Shown: positions 1 to 5,864 of the stretch, one piece after another
Numbering within the stretch: position 1 is the stretch's first letter
How the letters are laid out: every line of letters begins with the position of its first letter
Assembly: GCA_943354205.1 (NCBI GenBank)
Contig: CALRBJ010000014.1
Span: 1 to 13,637, forward strand
Direction: 5' to 3'
Length of the DNA stretch: 13,637 bases
DNA from: Candidatus Nomurabacteria bacterium
GTDB taxonomy: Bacteria; Patescibacteriota; Minisyncoccia; Phycocordibacterales; UBA9973
Position numbers and translations under genes: made by a program
Notes under the pieces: model-generated
Told to the model about the DNA's origin: nothing
Database searches by the model: none
Seen by the model: the letters and a program-made list of their open reading frames with translations, nothing else

Positions 1-36
1 GTCCGAGGCGCGCATCATTGGTCGTCAGGGTTTAAT

Positions 37-126
37 TCAAAATACATTCGAACTTCGTTCAATACACACCGCCAAAAGCAATCCAAAAATAATCAAAAGT
101 ATATCGATGAGTTTTTCTTTGGTCAT
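37..126 (-). CDS. possible 29-residue membrane micro-peptide
   Basis: The reading frame starts at an ATG one base after the stop of the preceding zinc-ribbon gene and encodes 29 residues. A charged N-terminus (MTKEKLID) is followed by one hydrophobic stretch (ILLIIFGLLLAV), which would form a single membrane helix. The tight spacing suggests translational coupling. I recognise no family. The last codons run through a small imperfect hairpin at 47-62, so the 3' end may be part of a repeat rather than selected coding sequence. Such a short frame could arise by chance; confidence is low. Confidence 0.25.
   Translation of the reverse strand: MTKEKLIDILLIIFGLLLAVCIERSSNVF
47..62. repeat. imperfect hairpin at the left edge
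   Basis: TTCGAAC and GTTCAA flank the loop TTC, giving a short stem with one bulged base. It lies near the left edge and could belong to a repeat or structured 3' region whose remainder is outside the window. There is no T-run, so it is not an obvious terminator. Confidence 0.3.
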
Positions 127-127
127 A

Positions 128-292
128 TTAGGATATTGATTCCTTATTTATAAATTTATGTTTCTTTAAAAAATTAATCACCGGCTTTCCACACTTTAAA
201 CAAAAATCTTTTTCCCGAAATAAGCCAATTCCAGCTCTTATTGGCTCGTCTTGTATATTCTTTTTACAGATATCACATTGCGTGCTATTCAT
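128..292 (-). CDS. small zinc-ribbon protein (54 residues)
   Basis: The 54-residue product carries two CxxC knuckles, CDIC (residues 6-9) and CLKC (residues 31-34), about 21 residues apart, followed by a basic C-terminal tail. This spacing fits a treble-clef or zinc-ribbon fold binding one Zn2+. Function is not recognisable; proteins of this size often bind nucleic acid or act as small adaptors. The ATG at 292 is supported by a good promoter whose -10 box (TATACT, 302-307) ends nine bases upstream, which predicts an almost leaderless mRNA. The stop is one base before the ATG of the next micro-ORF. Paired cysteines plus the promoter make this more than a chance frame. Confidence 0.55.
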   Translation of the reverse strand: MNSTQCDICKKNIQDEPIRAGIGLFREKDFCLKCGKPVINFLKKHKFINKESIS

Positions 293-301
293 GACTGTCT
301 A

Positions 302-329
302 AGTATATCAGATACTATTTTGTCTGCAA
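302..329 (-). promoter_or_regulatory. promoter of the zinc-ribbon gene
   Basis: On the minus strand TTGCAG (-35, 324-329), a 16-base spacer and TATACT (-10, 302-307) are seen, with TG one base upstream of the -10 (extended -10). Initiation would fall near 295, about three bases before the ATG at 292. Confidence 0.5.
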
Positions 330-333
330 AAAT

Positions 334-559
334 TCAAACCCCTCCCTGCCCTCCCCTTGTCAGGGGAGGAAAACCTCACCCCCTCTTGTCTCATCAGACA
401 AGTAGACCCCTCTCCTCCAAGAGTAGAGGGGTCAAATGCGAACAAATATATACTTTGCATTTCATCCTTCCCATTTTGGAGGGGAAGGGTCGACTCCGGT
501 CGCGACCGGAGCGGGGATGAGGTAAAGTCTCCCTGACAAGGGGGATTTAGGGGGTTTGA
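334..559. repeat. MITE-like GC-rich hairpin element 1
   Basis: This gene-free stretch begins with TCAAACCCCTCCCTG and ends with GGATTTAGGGGGTTTGA, so its ends are imperfect inverted repeats of roughly 30 bases, including CCCCTTGTCAGGG on the left and CCCTGACAAGGGG on the right. Inside are nested hairpins: CTTGTCT/AGACAAG, ACCCCTCT/AGAGGGGT, CCTTCCC/GGGAAGG, and an 18-base perfect palindrome at 494-511. The block GGGTCGACTCCG...GGAGCGGG recurs in element 2 at 1509-1659. No transposase or plausible protein is present. It resembles a non-autonomous or otherwise dispersed intergenic element; copy number elsewhere cannot be judged from here. Confidence 0.55.
494..511. repeat. 18-base perfect palindrome
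   Basis: CTCCGGTCG is followed directly by its reverse complement CGACCGGAG. It sits in the middle of the shared block of element 1. In the second element the corresponding sequence forms CTCC/GGAG around a different centre, so the hairpin is kept while its sequence has changed. Confidence 0.7.
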
Positions 560-600
560 TAAAACAAAAAATCCCGTAAGGGATTTTTTGTTTTATCAAA
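555..600 (-). terminator. intrinsic terminator with 21-bp stem
   Basis: A perfect inverted repeat of 21 base pairs surrounds the loop GTAA (plus-strand sense). The core stem AAAAAATCCC/GGGATTTTTT gives A-run, GC clamp and T-run on both strands, so it could stop transcription in either direction. It lies ten bases beyond the stop of the minus-strand gene at 610-954. The terminator at 1661-1700 has the identical 24-base core but differently sequenced, still paired, outer stem. Confidence 0.8.
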
Positions 601-609
601 TATCTCTTA

Positions 610-954
610 CTATTTTTGATTTTGAGAACCTCCCTCTCCTTTTACTCCTGTAATACATGAATTATTTCCAGCATCCCAACGACCAGCATATGCATTGCAT
701 GAAGAAAGTTCTATAACACAATGAGTCCCATCTGGAATACTTGATCCATTCGCATAAGGTTCATAGCTCCCAGCATTATTCATAATATAAACTCCAGCAA
801 CACAAGTAGCGATCGACTTTGGTGTTGCTACATTGTAAGCACGGCCAGATTGTCCTAACCCTCGATCAGAATTAGATTTCCATATGAAAAAACCGGCGAC
901 CGCTATAACGGCGATTAAAACTACGACTTTCAAAACATCTTTTTGTGGATTCAT
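610..954 (-). CDS. exported or membrane-anchored cysteine-containing protein, unknown function
   Basis: The product (114 residues) begins MNPQKDVLK and has one strongly hydrophobic segment at about residues 9-24 (VVVLIAVIAVAGFFIW). This fits an N-terminal anchor or signal, with the rest outside the membrane. The outer part has four cysteines (in TCVAG, HCVIEL, SSCNAY, SCITG), which could form two disulfides, and a Gly/Ser/Asn-rich tail. I chose the ATG at 954 because a longer frame to 1086 would read through the terminator of the neighbouring gene (1031-1056). No clear Shine-Dalgarno is present. The N-terminus loosely resembles small pilin-like secreted proteins of CPR bacteria, but there is no prepilin cleavage motif. 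Function unknown. Confidence 0.6.
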   Translation of the reverse strand: MNPQKDVLKVVVLIAVIAVAGFFIWKSNSDRGLGQSGRAYNVATPKSIATCVAGVYIMNNAGSYEPYANGSSIPDGTHCVIELSSCNAYAGRWDAGNNSCITGVKGEGGSQNQK

Positions 955-985
955 AATATAAAAATTATTTTTACTAATACCTGTA

Positions 986-1011
986 ATTCTACCCCCCCCT
1001 AAAAAATGCAA
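986..1011 (-). promoter_or_regulatory. possible promoter with a G8 spacer tract
   Basis: On the minus strand TTGCAT (1006-1011) and TAGAAT (986-991) are 14 bases apart, and eight of those bases are an uninterrupted G run (992-999 on the plus strand as C). The spacing is shorter than the usual 17, so the promoter may be weak or depend on tract length. It is the best candidate between the upstream terminator and the gene at 610-954. Confidence 0.3.
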
Positions 1012-1030
1012 GCTTAAAACCAACAAAAGA

Positions 1031-1056
1031 AAAAGCGCTCCGAATGGGGCGCTTTT
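1031..1056 (-). terminator. intrinsic terminator of the 1076-1408 gene
   Basis: AAAAGCGC pairs with GCGCTTTT, extended by further pairs to a GAAT loop. On the minus strand the stem is followed by a T-rich run (CTTTTTCTTTTG). It lies 20 bases beyond the stop codon of the small membrane protein. Confidence 0.75.
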
Positions 1057-1075
1057 ATACATTTGGGATGCCTTA

Positions 1076-1408
1076 CTATAAGTCATATTTTATCAGCTCA
1101 TGCATGACGCAACCAAGAATAATCAGGGCTGAAACTCCAAGTATGAACCACATGGTATTTTCATTGTTTCTGGCTTTTCTATCCGACCTTACATACAACT
1201 GTGTCGCATTGGTCATATAAATGTTGGAGAAAAGTCCGGAAAAAGTGGTTATACTTAACAAGCTGCAAACCGTCCAAGAATCGCCTTTGGGGTTCAACGA
1301 AACAATTGAAATTAGGAGAATCAAAGAAGCAAAAAATATCACCACCCCGAATGATTCAATGCGCGATGCATTGCGAGAAAAATCTGAATGAATTACATAA
1401 TTTTTCAT
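1076..1408 (-). CDS. small three-helix membrane protein, unknown function
   Basis: The 110-residue product has a polar N-terminus (MKNYVIHSDFSRN) and three hydrophobic segments at roughly residues 20-38, 46-65 and 87-103, the last ending in a His/Glu/Lys tail. A basic, polar loop (RSDRKARNNE) separates the second and third helices. No family is recognised. The gene stands alone, with its own strong promoter 36-65 bases upstream and its own terminator at 1031-1056, so it is a single-gene unit. The dyad lying between its -35 and -10 boxes suggests repression or activation by a DNA-binding protein. There is no Shine-Dalgarno. The isolated transcription unit makes a real gene likely; function unknown. 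Confidence 0.6.
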   Translation of the reverse strand: MKNYVIHSDFSRNASRIESFGVVIFFASLILLISIVSLNPKGDSWTVCSLLSITTFSGLFSNIYMTNATQLYVRSDRKARNNENTMWFILGVSALIILGCVMHELIKYDL

Positions 1409-1443
1409 TTTGAAAGAAGGACTTAGTTTTATATCCTATGGGT

Positions 1444-1473
1444 ATTATAGCATATTTAGTATGCTATTGTCAA
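1444..1473 (-). promoter_or_regulatory. consensus promoter with embedded operator-like dyad
   Basis: On the minus strand TTGACA (1468-1473), an 18-base spacer and TATAAT (1444-1449) match the sigma-70 consensus at all twelve positions. ATAGCATA and TATGCTAT form a perfect 8-bp inverted repeat around CTAAA (1447-1467), filling the spacer and overlapping half of the -10. A protein bound there should control RNA polymerase access. The start codon is 36 bases downstream of the -10. Confidence 0.75.
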
Positions 1474-1508
1474 TAAGTAGAAAATGTGGTGGAATAAGAG
1501 AAACTCTT

Positions 1509-1659
1509 CACCCCTCCCTTTCCCTCCCCTGCAAAGGGGTGAGCTTGGGCTAGGGACCCAAGCGCAAGACCTTGAGCATCTTTGTAATCAAAGTGCGAAA
1601 GGTGTACAGCTCCTGTAAGGAGGGTCGACTCCGAGCGTAGTGAGGAGCGGGATGGGGTG
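1509..1659. repeat. MITE-like GC-rich hairpin element 2
   Basis: This element begins CACCCCTCCC and ends GGGATGGGGTG, again inverted at the ends. It holds the hairpins CTTGGG/CCCAAG and CTCC/GGAG plus the block GGGTCGACTCCG shared with element 1 at 334-559. As there, it lies directly beyond a terminator carrying the same core. No coding sequence is apparent within it. The two elements appear to be diverged, differently trimmed members of one family. Confidence 0.5.
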
Positions 1660-1660
1660 C

Positions 1661-1700
1661 CGTAAACTAAAAAATCCCGTAAGGGATTTTTTAGTTTACG
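1661..1700 (-). terminator. intrinsic terminator of the sigma-4/HARE-HTH gene
   Basis: An 18-bp perfect stem surrounds a GTAA loop (plus-strand sense). The core AAAAAATCCC/GGGATTTTTT is identical to that at 555-600. The right arm begins inside the coding sequence: the stop codon TAA at 1696-1698 and part of the preceding alanine codon are in the stem, so translation termination and the hairpin overlap. Confidence 0.8.
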
Positions 1701-2727
1701 CTGGCATGTATAAGCCCGATTTGTTCTTTTTGAAATACTTTGGATTTTGGAGATTGACCAGGATGGTGTTGCGTTTTAGAAAGCGCTCTTTCATCACACG
1801 ATCGACGACGGCTTCTTTGGTCATCGGACCGTCTTTTTTCAAAATTTCTTTTATGACATCGCGCACCACGCCTGGCTTATATCCCCATTCAGCGAGACCG
1901 TAGGTACCGCGGCCGACAAGTACAAAGCGTTTGTCTTTTATGAGTTCATTGTGGCAAGTAGCCGCATGAGTTTCTTTGTCAAAAGTATCGCAGATAGATT
2001 TCGCAACTTCGCGGAAGTGCATCGGGCTGCCGTGCTTGCGCATAGCGAGAAAGGCATAGTCTTTTATACCGCGAGTTTTTACATTCGAGGAATCAGCGCG
2101 ACCCCATTCGCCGAGCGGATTGGAAGCGATATTTTTAGACATTGAGATATAGCGTTTGGCGATCTCTTCGTTTCTGTATTGAGTGTTCAAACCTTTGAGC
2201 TCGGATAGGAAACGATTTATCATTTCAGATTCTGGCACGAGGTCTTCGTCGGAGAGAGTAGAGTAAAGCTTCTTCAAAGAATTATGCACTTCGTTTGCGG
2301 TAGCATCGTCCACACTCCAGCGAGTGCGGAAATTTTCATCTTCTTTGTGCTCTTTGAAATCATCGTGGAGGACGAGATAGAAATGGATATGATTTTGAGT
2401 AGCTTTGTCCTTTGCGATAGAGGCGAGCAGCTCGGACTCTGGCACCAGGGCTCCCATGGAGAGAATCATTTTTTTCAACTCGTCGAAAGAAGCGCTTTCA
2501 GCCTTGTAAGCGTCGGATTTCTTGATCGAAGCGATAGCCGCATTTTCGATTTGGCGTACGCGCTCGCGGGTGATGCCGTATTTCTTGCCGATCGCTTCAA
2601 GCGTTTTTTCCTCGGCGTCAGCGGTCAAACCGAAACGATTTTCGATGACATCGTGCGCTCGGTCGGCTAGGCCTGACATTATTTTTTTGCTGACTTGTTT
2701 TGGTTTAAAACTGATTGATTTCGACAT
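1696..2727 (-). CDS. sigma-70 region 4 / HARE-HTH transcription-related protein
   Basis: The 343-residue protein joins two kinds of DNA-binding module. Residues about 25-72 match sigma-70 region 4, including the recognition-helix signature GITRERVRQIE (51-61). Residues about 220-283 look like a HARE-HTH winged helix, as in the RNA polymerase delta subunit, with the motif SPMHFREVA and the turn GRGTYGLAEWG. A second winged-helix-like unit follows at about 287-340. The middle (75-215) is mostly helical and unassigned. Regions 2 and 3 of a sigma factor are absent, so it cannot replace a sigma factor; a regulator or RNA polymerase accessory factor is more likely. I recall similar proteins as a recurrent CPR family. 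A near-consensus promoter lies upstream and a terminator overlaps the stop codon, so it is a stand-alone unit. Confidence 0.85.
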   Translation of the reverse strand: MSKSISFKPKQVSKKIMSGLADRAHDVIENRFGLTADAEEKTLEAIGKKYGITRERVRQIENAAIASIKKSDAYKAESASFDELKKMILSMGALVPESELLASIAKDKATQNHIHFYLVLHDDFKEHKEDENFRTRWSVDDATANEVHNSLKKLYSTLSDEDLVPESEMINRFLSELKGLNTQYRNEEIAKRYISMSKNIASNPLGEWGRADSSNVKTRGIKDYAFLAMRKHGSPMHFREVAKSICDTFDKETHAATCHNELIKDKRFVLVGRGTYGLAEWGYKPGVVRDVIKEILKKDGPMTKEAVVDRVMKERFLKRNTILVNLQNPKYFKKNKSGLYMPA

Positions 2728-2781
2728 ATATTAAATGATTTTGGGAGCTGTTAAAACTTGTAATAAATTGTTTATAAATCC

Positions 2782-2823
2782 AATATAACAAATTAGGAGG
2801 ATAGTGTCAACTAGCTATTGACA
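2782..2823 (-). promoter_or_regulatory. promoter and -35-overlapping dyad of the sigma-4/HARE-HTH gene
   Basis: On the minus strand TTGACA (2805-2810), a 17-base spacer and TATATT (2782-2787) form a near-consensus promoter. The leader would be about 48 bases. The -35 box is one arm of an inverted repeat, TGTCAA and TTGACA separated by seven bases (2805-2823), a plausible operator, perhaps for autoregulation. Confidence 0.7.
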
Positions 2824-2837
2824 GAGGCACTTTTAGG

Positions 2838-4652
2838 TTAATTCCTTTTCGATTTTGTTCGCTCTGTTTCCGACAATATTTTCTTACGGAGACGGACAGA
2901 TTTCGGCGTGATTTCGAGATATTCATCGTCTGACATGACTTCGAGCCCGCGTTCTATGCTTAGCACATAGGCTGGTTTTAGCACGATGGCCTCGTCGGTG
3001 CCGGAAGCACGAAAGTTTGTCAGCTGTTTACCTTTGGTCGGATTGACCGTCATTTCATCGCCTTTCAAGACATTGCCGATGACTTGGCCGTTGTAGACTT
3101 CTGTTCCCGGCTCCACATAGAGTGTGCCGCGAAGCTGGAGATTGCCGAGAGCAAAGGCTGGTACTGGACCTGCCTCCATCGAGGTCATCGAGCCCACTTC
3201 ACGCTTGGTTATATCCCCTGCTTCTGGTCGGAATGCGAGGAAGCGTGAAGAAATAATCCCTTCGCCTTTTGTGTCTACCATAAATACTCCGCGATATCCG
3301 AGAAGTCCGCGCGTCGGGATTTCAAAAATCATACGAGTGAGGCCATCACGCTCATGCATGGCGGTCATGATGCCTTTGCGTTTAGAAAGTTTTTCGATCA
3401 CACCGCTTGCAAACTCGCTTGGTACATCTATCGTGACCTCTTCAAAAGGTTCGAGCGCTACACCACCCTCTTCCATGCGCACCACCTTTGGTTCAGATAC
3501 TTGCAGTTCGTATCCTTCACGGCGCATATTTTCGAGAAGCACAGCTATGTGCAATTCTCCGCGTCCAAAAACTTTGAAAAACTTTTCATCATTGAAATTT
3601 ACTTTGAGGCCCACATTTATTTCTAGCTCGCGCTCGAGGCGTTCGCGGATTTGGCGCGAGGTCACAAACTTTCCTTCGCGTCCGGCAAAAGGAGAATCGT
3701 TGACCAAGAATTCTAGCGCAATGGTCGGCGGATCTACCGCGATCGAAGGCAAGGCTGGAGCGTCTTTTTCGGTAGAGATGGTTTCGCCGATGTATACATC
3801 GGGAATACCAGCCACAATGCCGATGTCGCCAGAAGTTATTTCGTTCACATCTTTGCGCGATGTACCCGAGAAGGTAAAGAGTTTGGTGATCTTGGCTTTG
3901 CGCGCCGGAGCATCTGGGCTATTTACAAATATTTCCGTACCCATAGAGATCTTGCCTCCATATACGCGCACGATAGCGAGACGGCCGAGGAAATTGTCGT
4001 AAGCGAGATTGAATACTTGAGCCGAAAGCGGTTTGTCCTCGCCGATGGCCACATTTGGCACTTCTTCCACGATCATATCGAGGAGCGGGGAAAGGTCTTT
4101 GGATTCTTCATTTAAATTTTTCTTTGCAATACCATCGCGACCGATGGCATAAATAGTTTTGAAGTCTATTTGTTTGTCGGAGGCCCCGAGCTCGATAAAG
4201 AGTTCTAATACTTCATCGTGCACGCGCGCTGGGTCGGCGGCTGGTTTGTCGATTTTGTTTATGACCACGATCGGAACCAAGCCAAGCTCTAGAGATTTTT
4301 TCAAAACGAAACGAGTCTGCGGCATTGGGCCTTCTTGGGCGTCGACGAGGAGGAGCACCGAGTCGATAGCGCGGAGCACGCGCTCGACTTCAGAGCCGAA
4401 ATCGGCGTGACCGGGAGTGTCCACGATATTTATTTTTGTAGTCTTTACTTGCCCGTCCGCAGTCTTTGACGGAGGCGGGTAATTGACCGAGGTGTTTTTA
4501 GAGTAAATAGTGATGCCTCGCTCTTGCTCGAGCGCGTTTGAATCCATAGACACACCTTCGCCTATAGCTCCGCATTGGCGCATGAGAAAATCCGTCAAGG
4601 TAGTCTTGCCGTGGTCCACGTGTGCGATAATGGCGATATTTCTTATTTCCAT
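2838..4652 (-). CDS. typA: ribosome-associated GTPase TypA/BipA
   Basis: TypA/BipA is a translational GTPase of the EF-G family that binds the ribosome and helps assembly and translation under stress. The 604-residue product has G1 AHVDHGKTT (10-18), RGIT (45-48), DTPGH (78-82) and NKID (132-135), then domain II, the EF-G-like domains and the TypA-type C-terminus with NMRREG and ASGTDEA motifs. I chose ATG 4652 because the promoter's -10 (4697-4702) places transcription start downstream of an alternative TTG at 4694. Between KNT and INIVD the protein is about 11 residues longer than E. coli BipA; the extra piece is encoded by a palindromic element (4452-4479). A GAGGAG lies about 20 bases upstream of the start, too far for an ideal ribosome site. 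No terminator is seen before the next gene. Confidence 0.97.
   Translation of the reverse strand: MEIRNIAIIAHVDHGKTTLTDFLMRQCGAIGEGVSMDSNALEQERGITIYSKNTSVNYPPPSKTADGQVKTTKINIVDTPGHADFGSEVERVLRAIDSVLLLVDAQEGPMPQTRFVLKKSLELGLVPIVVINKIDKPAADPARVHDEVLELFIELGASDKQIDFKTIYAIGRDGIAKKNLNEESKDLSPLLDMIVEEVPNVAIGEDKPLSAQVFNLAYDNFLGRLAIVRVYGGKISMGTEIFVNSPDAPARKAKITKLFTFSGTSRKDVNEITSGDIGIVAGIPDVYIGETISTEKDAPALPSIAVDPPTIALEFLVNDSPFAGREGKFVTSRQIRERLERELEINVGLKVNFNDEKFFKVFGRGELHIAVLLENMRREGYELQVSEPKVVRMEEGGVALEPFEEVTIDVPSEFASGVIEKLSKRKGIMTAMHERDGLTRMIFEIPTRGLLGYRGVFMVDTKGEGIISSRFLAFRPEAGDITKREVGSMTSMEAGPVPAFALGNLQLRGTLYVEPGTEVYNGQVIGNVLKGDEMTVNPTKGKQLTNFRASGTDEAIVLKPAYVLSIERGLEVMSDDEYLEITPKSVRLRKKILSETERTKSKRN
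4452..4479 (-). repeat. palindromic element translated within typA
   Basis: In coding sense CCCGCCTCCG and CGGACGGG flank TCAAAGACTG, giving an imperfect hairpin (CCCG..TCCG pairs with CGGA CGGG, two bases bulged). It encodes about PPPSKTADG of TypA, exactly where the E. coli protein has a short loop before the DTPGH motif. The reading frame is intact, so the element is tolerated in a surface loop of the GTPase domain. Confidence 0.6.
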
Positions 4653-4696
4653 GATTAAAGTAAAATTAAAAACTCCTCGCGGAGATTGGTGCAAAT

Positions 4697-4725
4697 ACTA
4701 TATCAGGATTAGCTTAATAAATCAA
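4697..4725 (-). promoter_or_regulatory. typA promoter inside the end of rseP region
   Basis: On the minus strand TTGATT (4720-4725), 17 bases, TATAGT (4697-4702). The leader to ATG 4652 would be about 38 bases. It starts eight bases beyond the rseP stop, so typA can be transcribed independently or by read-through from the mreB-rseP run. Confidence 0.6.
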
Positions 4726-4733
4726 ATGTTTAT

Positions 4734-5861
4734 CTAGATTGGTTTCCAGAGTTTGATGATGTCGTGATAAGTGACCACGAGCATGAGCAGGATGAGAAGC
4801 ATAAAGCCAAAGTTGTTTAGCGTATTTGCGATTTTTGGATTTATGCGAGAGCCTTTTATGGATTCGATGATGAGGAAGAGCACTCGCCCACCGTCGAGCG
4901 CTGGGAATGGTATGAGATTTATGACTGCCAAGTTTAATGAAATGAGCGCGATAAATGACACGAGGTAGGCAAAGCCGAACTCACTGGCGGTCTTCATGAT
5001 GCCGATGATACCGATCGGCCCAGACACATCGGAAAAGTTTGCATTACCCAAGAAAATATTTTTGACCAAGCCTGCCAAAGACAGAGCGATGCCCACCGTC
5101 ATGTGCCAAGTGGTTTTTAGCCCAGTATAAACAGCTTGATGGAAAGGCAGTTTGAGCATACCGATCATGTCGATCGACACTCCAAGCATTGATTTCCCTG
5201 TTTCTATATTTTTCTGCGGAACTATCTGGATATTTTGAGGCACACCAGCATGACTATACAAAAGAGAAATATTTTTGTCGGTAGCACCTTCTACGAATTG
5301 TTGGAATCCGCGGATGTCGGGATTTTCAATTTTTTTTATTTGAGATTTGTCTTCATAAGAAAGAGAAATGATTTTGTCGCCCACTGATAGATGCGCGAGA
5401 AAAGCTGGGGAGTCTTTTTTTACACTCGTTATATACAAAGCAGTATTTGAAAGCACTGCTCCTCTCGGCGTGTCTGACACTGCGGTCGGCATGCCTGAGA
5501 TAAACGCGCCGGAGAGCAGGATCCAGCCGAGCAAGAAATTCATGGCCACACCAGCGATCATCACTACCGCTTGGGTAGAACGCGGTTTTGAAATGAGACT
5601 GCGTGCATGATCAGGCCCGTGTTCTGAACTATAGTCTTCTTTGTCATCAGGCGTTTCGCCGAAAATTTTTACAAATCCACCGAAAGGAATCAGATTGAAT
5701 GAATATGTCGTCTCCCCTTTTTTGAATGAAAACAATCTAGGCGGAAAACCAAAACCGAATTCGTCTACGCGAATACCCGCGCGCTTGGCCGCGATAAAAT
5801 GCCCAAATTCATGGATGAGGACCAGTACGAGTATGGTTATGATGAAAATGATTGCTCCCAT
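4734..5861 (-). CDS. rseP: RIP metalloprotease RseP (site-2 protease)
   Basis: This is an intramembrane zinc metalloprotease that cuts single-pass substrates such as anti-sigma factors or signal-peptide remnants. The 375-residue protein has the zinc/catalytic motif HEFGH (17-21) in the first membrane helix, the PFGGFVKI loop, a helix around residues 98-120, one PDZ domain at about 140-225, and the third zinc ligand in the NLIPFPALDGG motif (Asp near 323), followed by a last helix at about 348-365. E. coli RseP has two PDZ domains and about 450 residues; one PDZ, as here, is common in Gram-positive and CPR homologues. The ATG lies three bases after the frr stop, so the two genes are almost certainly co-transcribed and probably translationally coupled. 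Confidence 0.96.
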   Translation of the reverse strand: MGAIIFIITILVLVLIHEFGHFIAAKRAGIRVDEFGFGFPPRLFSFKKGETTYSFNLIPFGGFVKIFGETPDDKEDYSSEHGPDHARSLISKPRSTQAVVMIAGVAMNFLLGWILLSGAFISGMPTAVSDTPRGAVLSNTALYITSVKKDSPAFLAHLSVGDKIISLSYEDKSQIKKIENPDIRGFQQFVEGATDKNISLLYSHAGVPQNIQIVPQKNIETGKSMLGVSIDMIGMLKLPFHQAVYTGLKTTWHMTVGIALSLAGLVKNIFLGNANFSDVSGPIGIIGIMKTASEFGFAYLVSFIALISLNLAVINLIPFPALDGGRVLFLIIESIKGSRINPKIANTLNNFGFMLLILLMLVVTYHDIIKLWKPI

Positions 5862-5864
5862 ATT

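Noticed and set aside
1..153. Plus-strand frame open from the left edge to 153
   Set aside because: It has no visible start, covers a hairpin and is antisense to better-supported minus-strand frames. It could be the end of a protein or a dispersed repeat outside the window, but nothing here supports a call.
251..520. Plus-strand frame of 89 codons across the first hairpin element
   Set aside because: It runs through the inverted-repeat element and antisense to the zinc-ribbon start; its composition simply reflects the GC-rich repeats.
955..1086. Upstream extension of the 610-954 gene to an ATG at 1086
   Set aside because: It would place the terminator of the neighbouring gene and the G8 tract inside the coding region; the ATG at 954 gives a sensible anchor sequence directly at the N-terminus.
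2284..2670. Plus-strand frame of 128 codons opposite the sigma-4/HARE-HTH gene
   Set aside because: Antisense to well-supported domains, with no promoter or family match.
3124..4002. Long plus-strand open frame of 292 codons opposite typA
   Set aside because: It is antisense to a fully conserved region of typA, is Ser/Arg/Pro-rich as antisense frames usually are, and has no matching family or start signals.
4653..4694. Longer typA start at a TTG (4694)
   Set aside because: The added residues are not part of the family and the codon lies upstream of the predicted transcription start.
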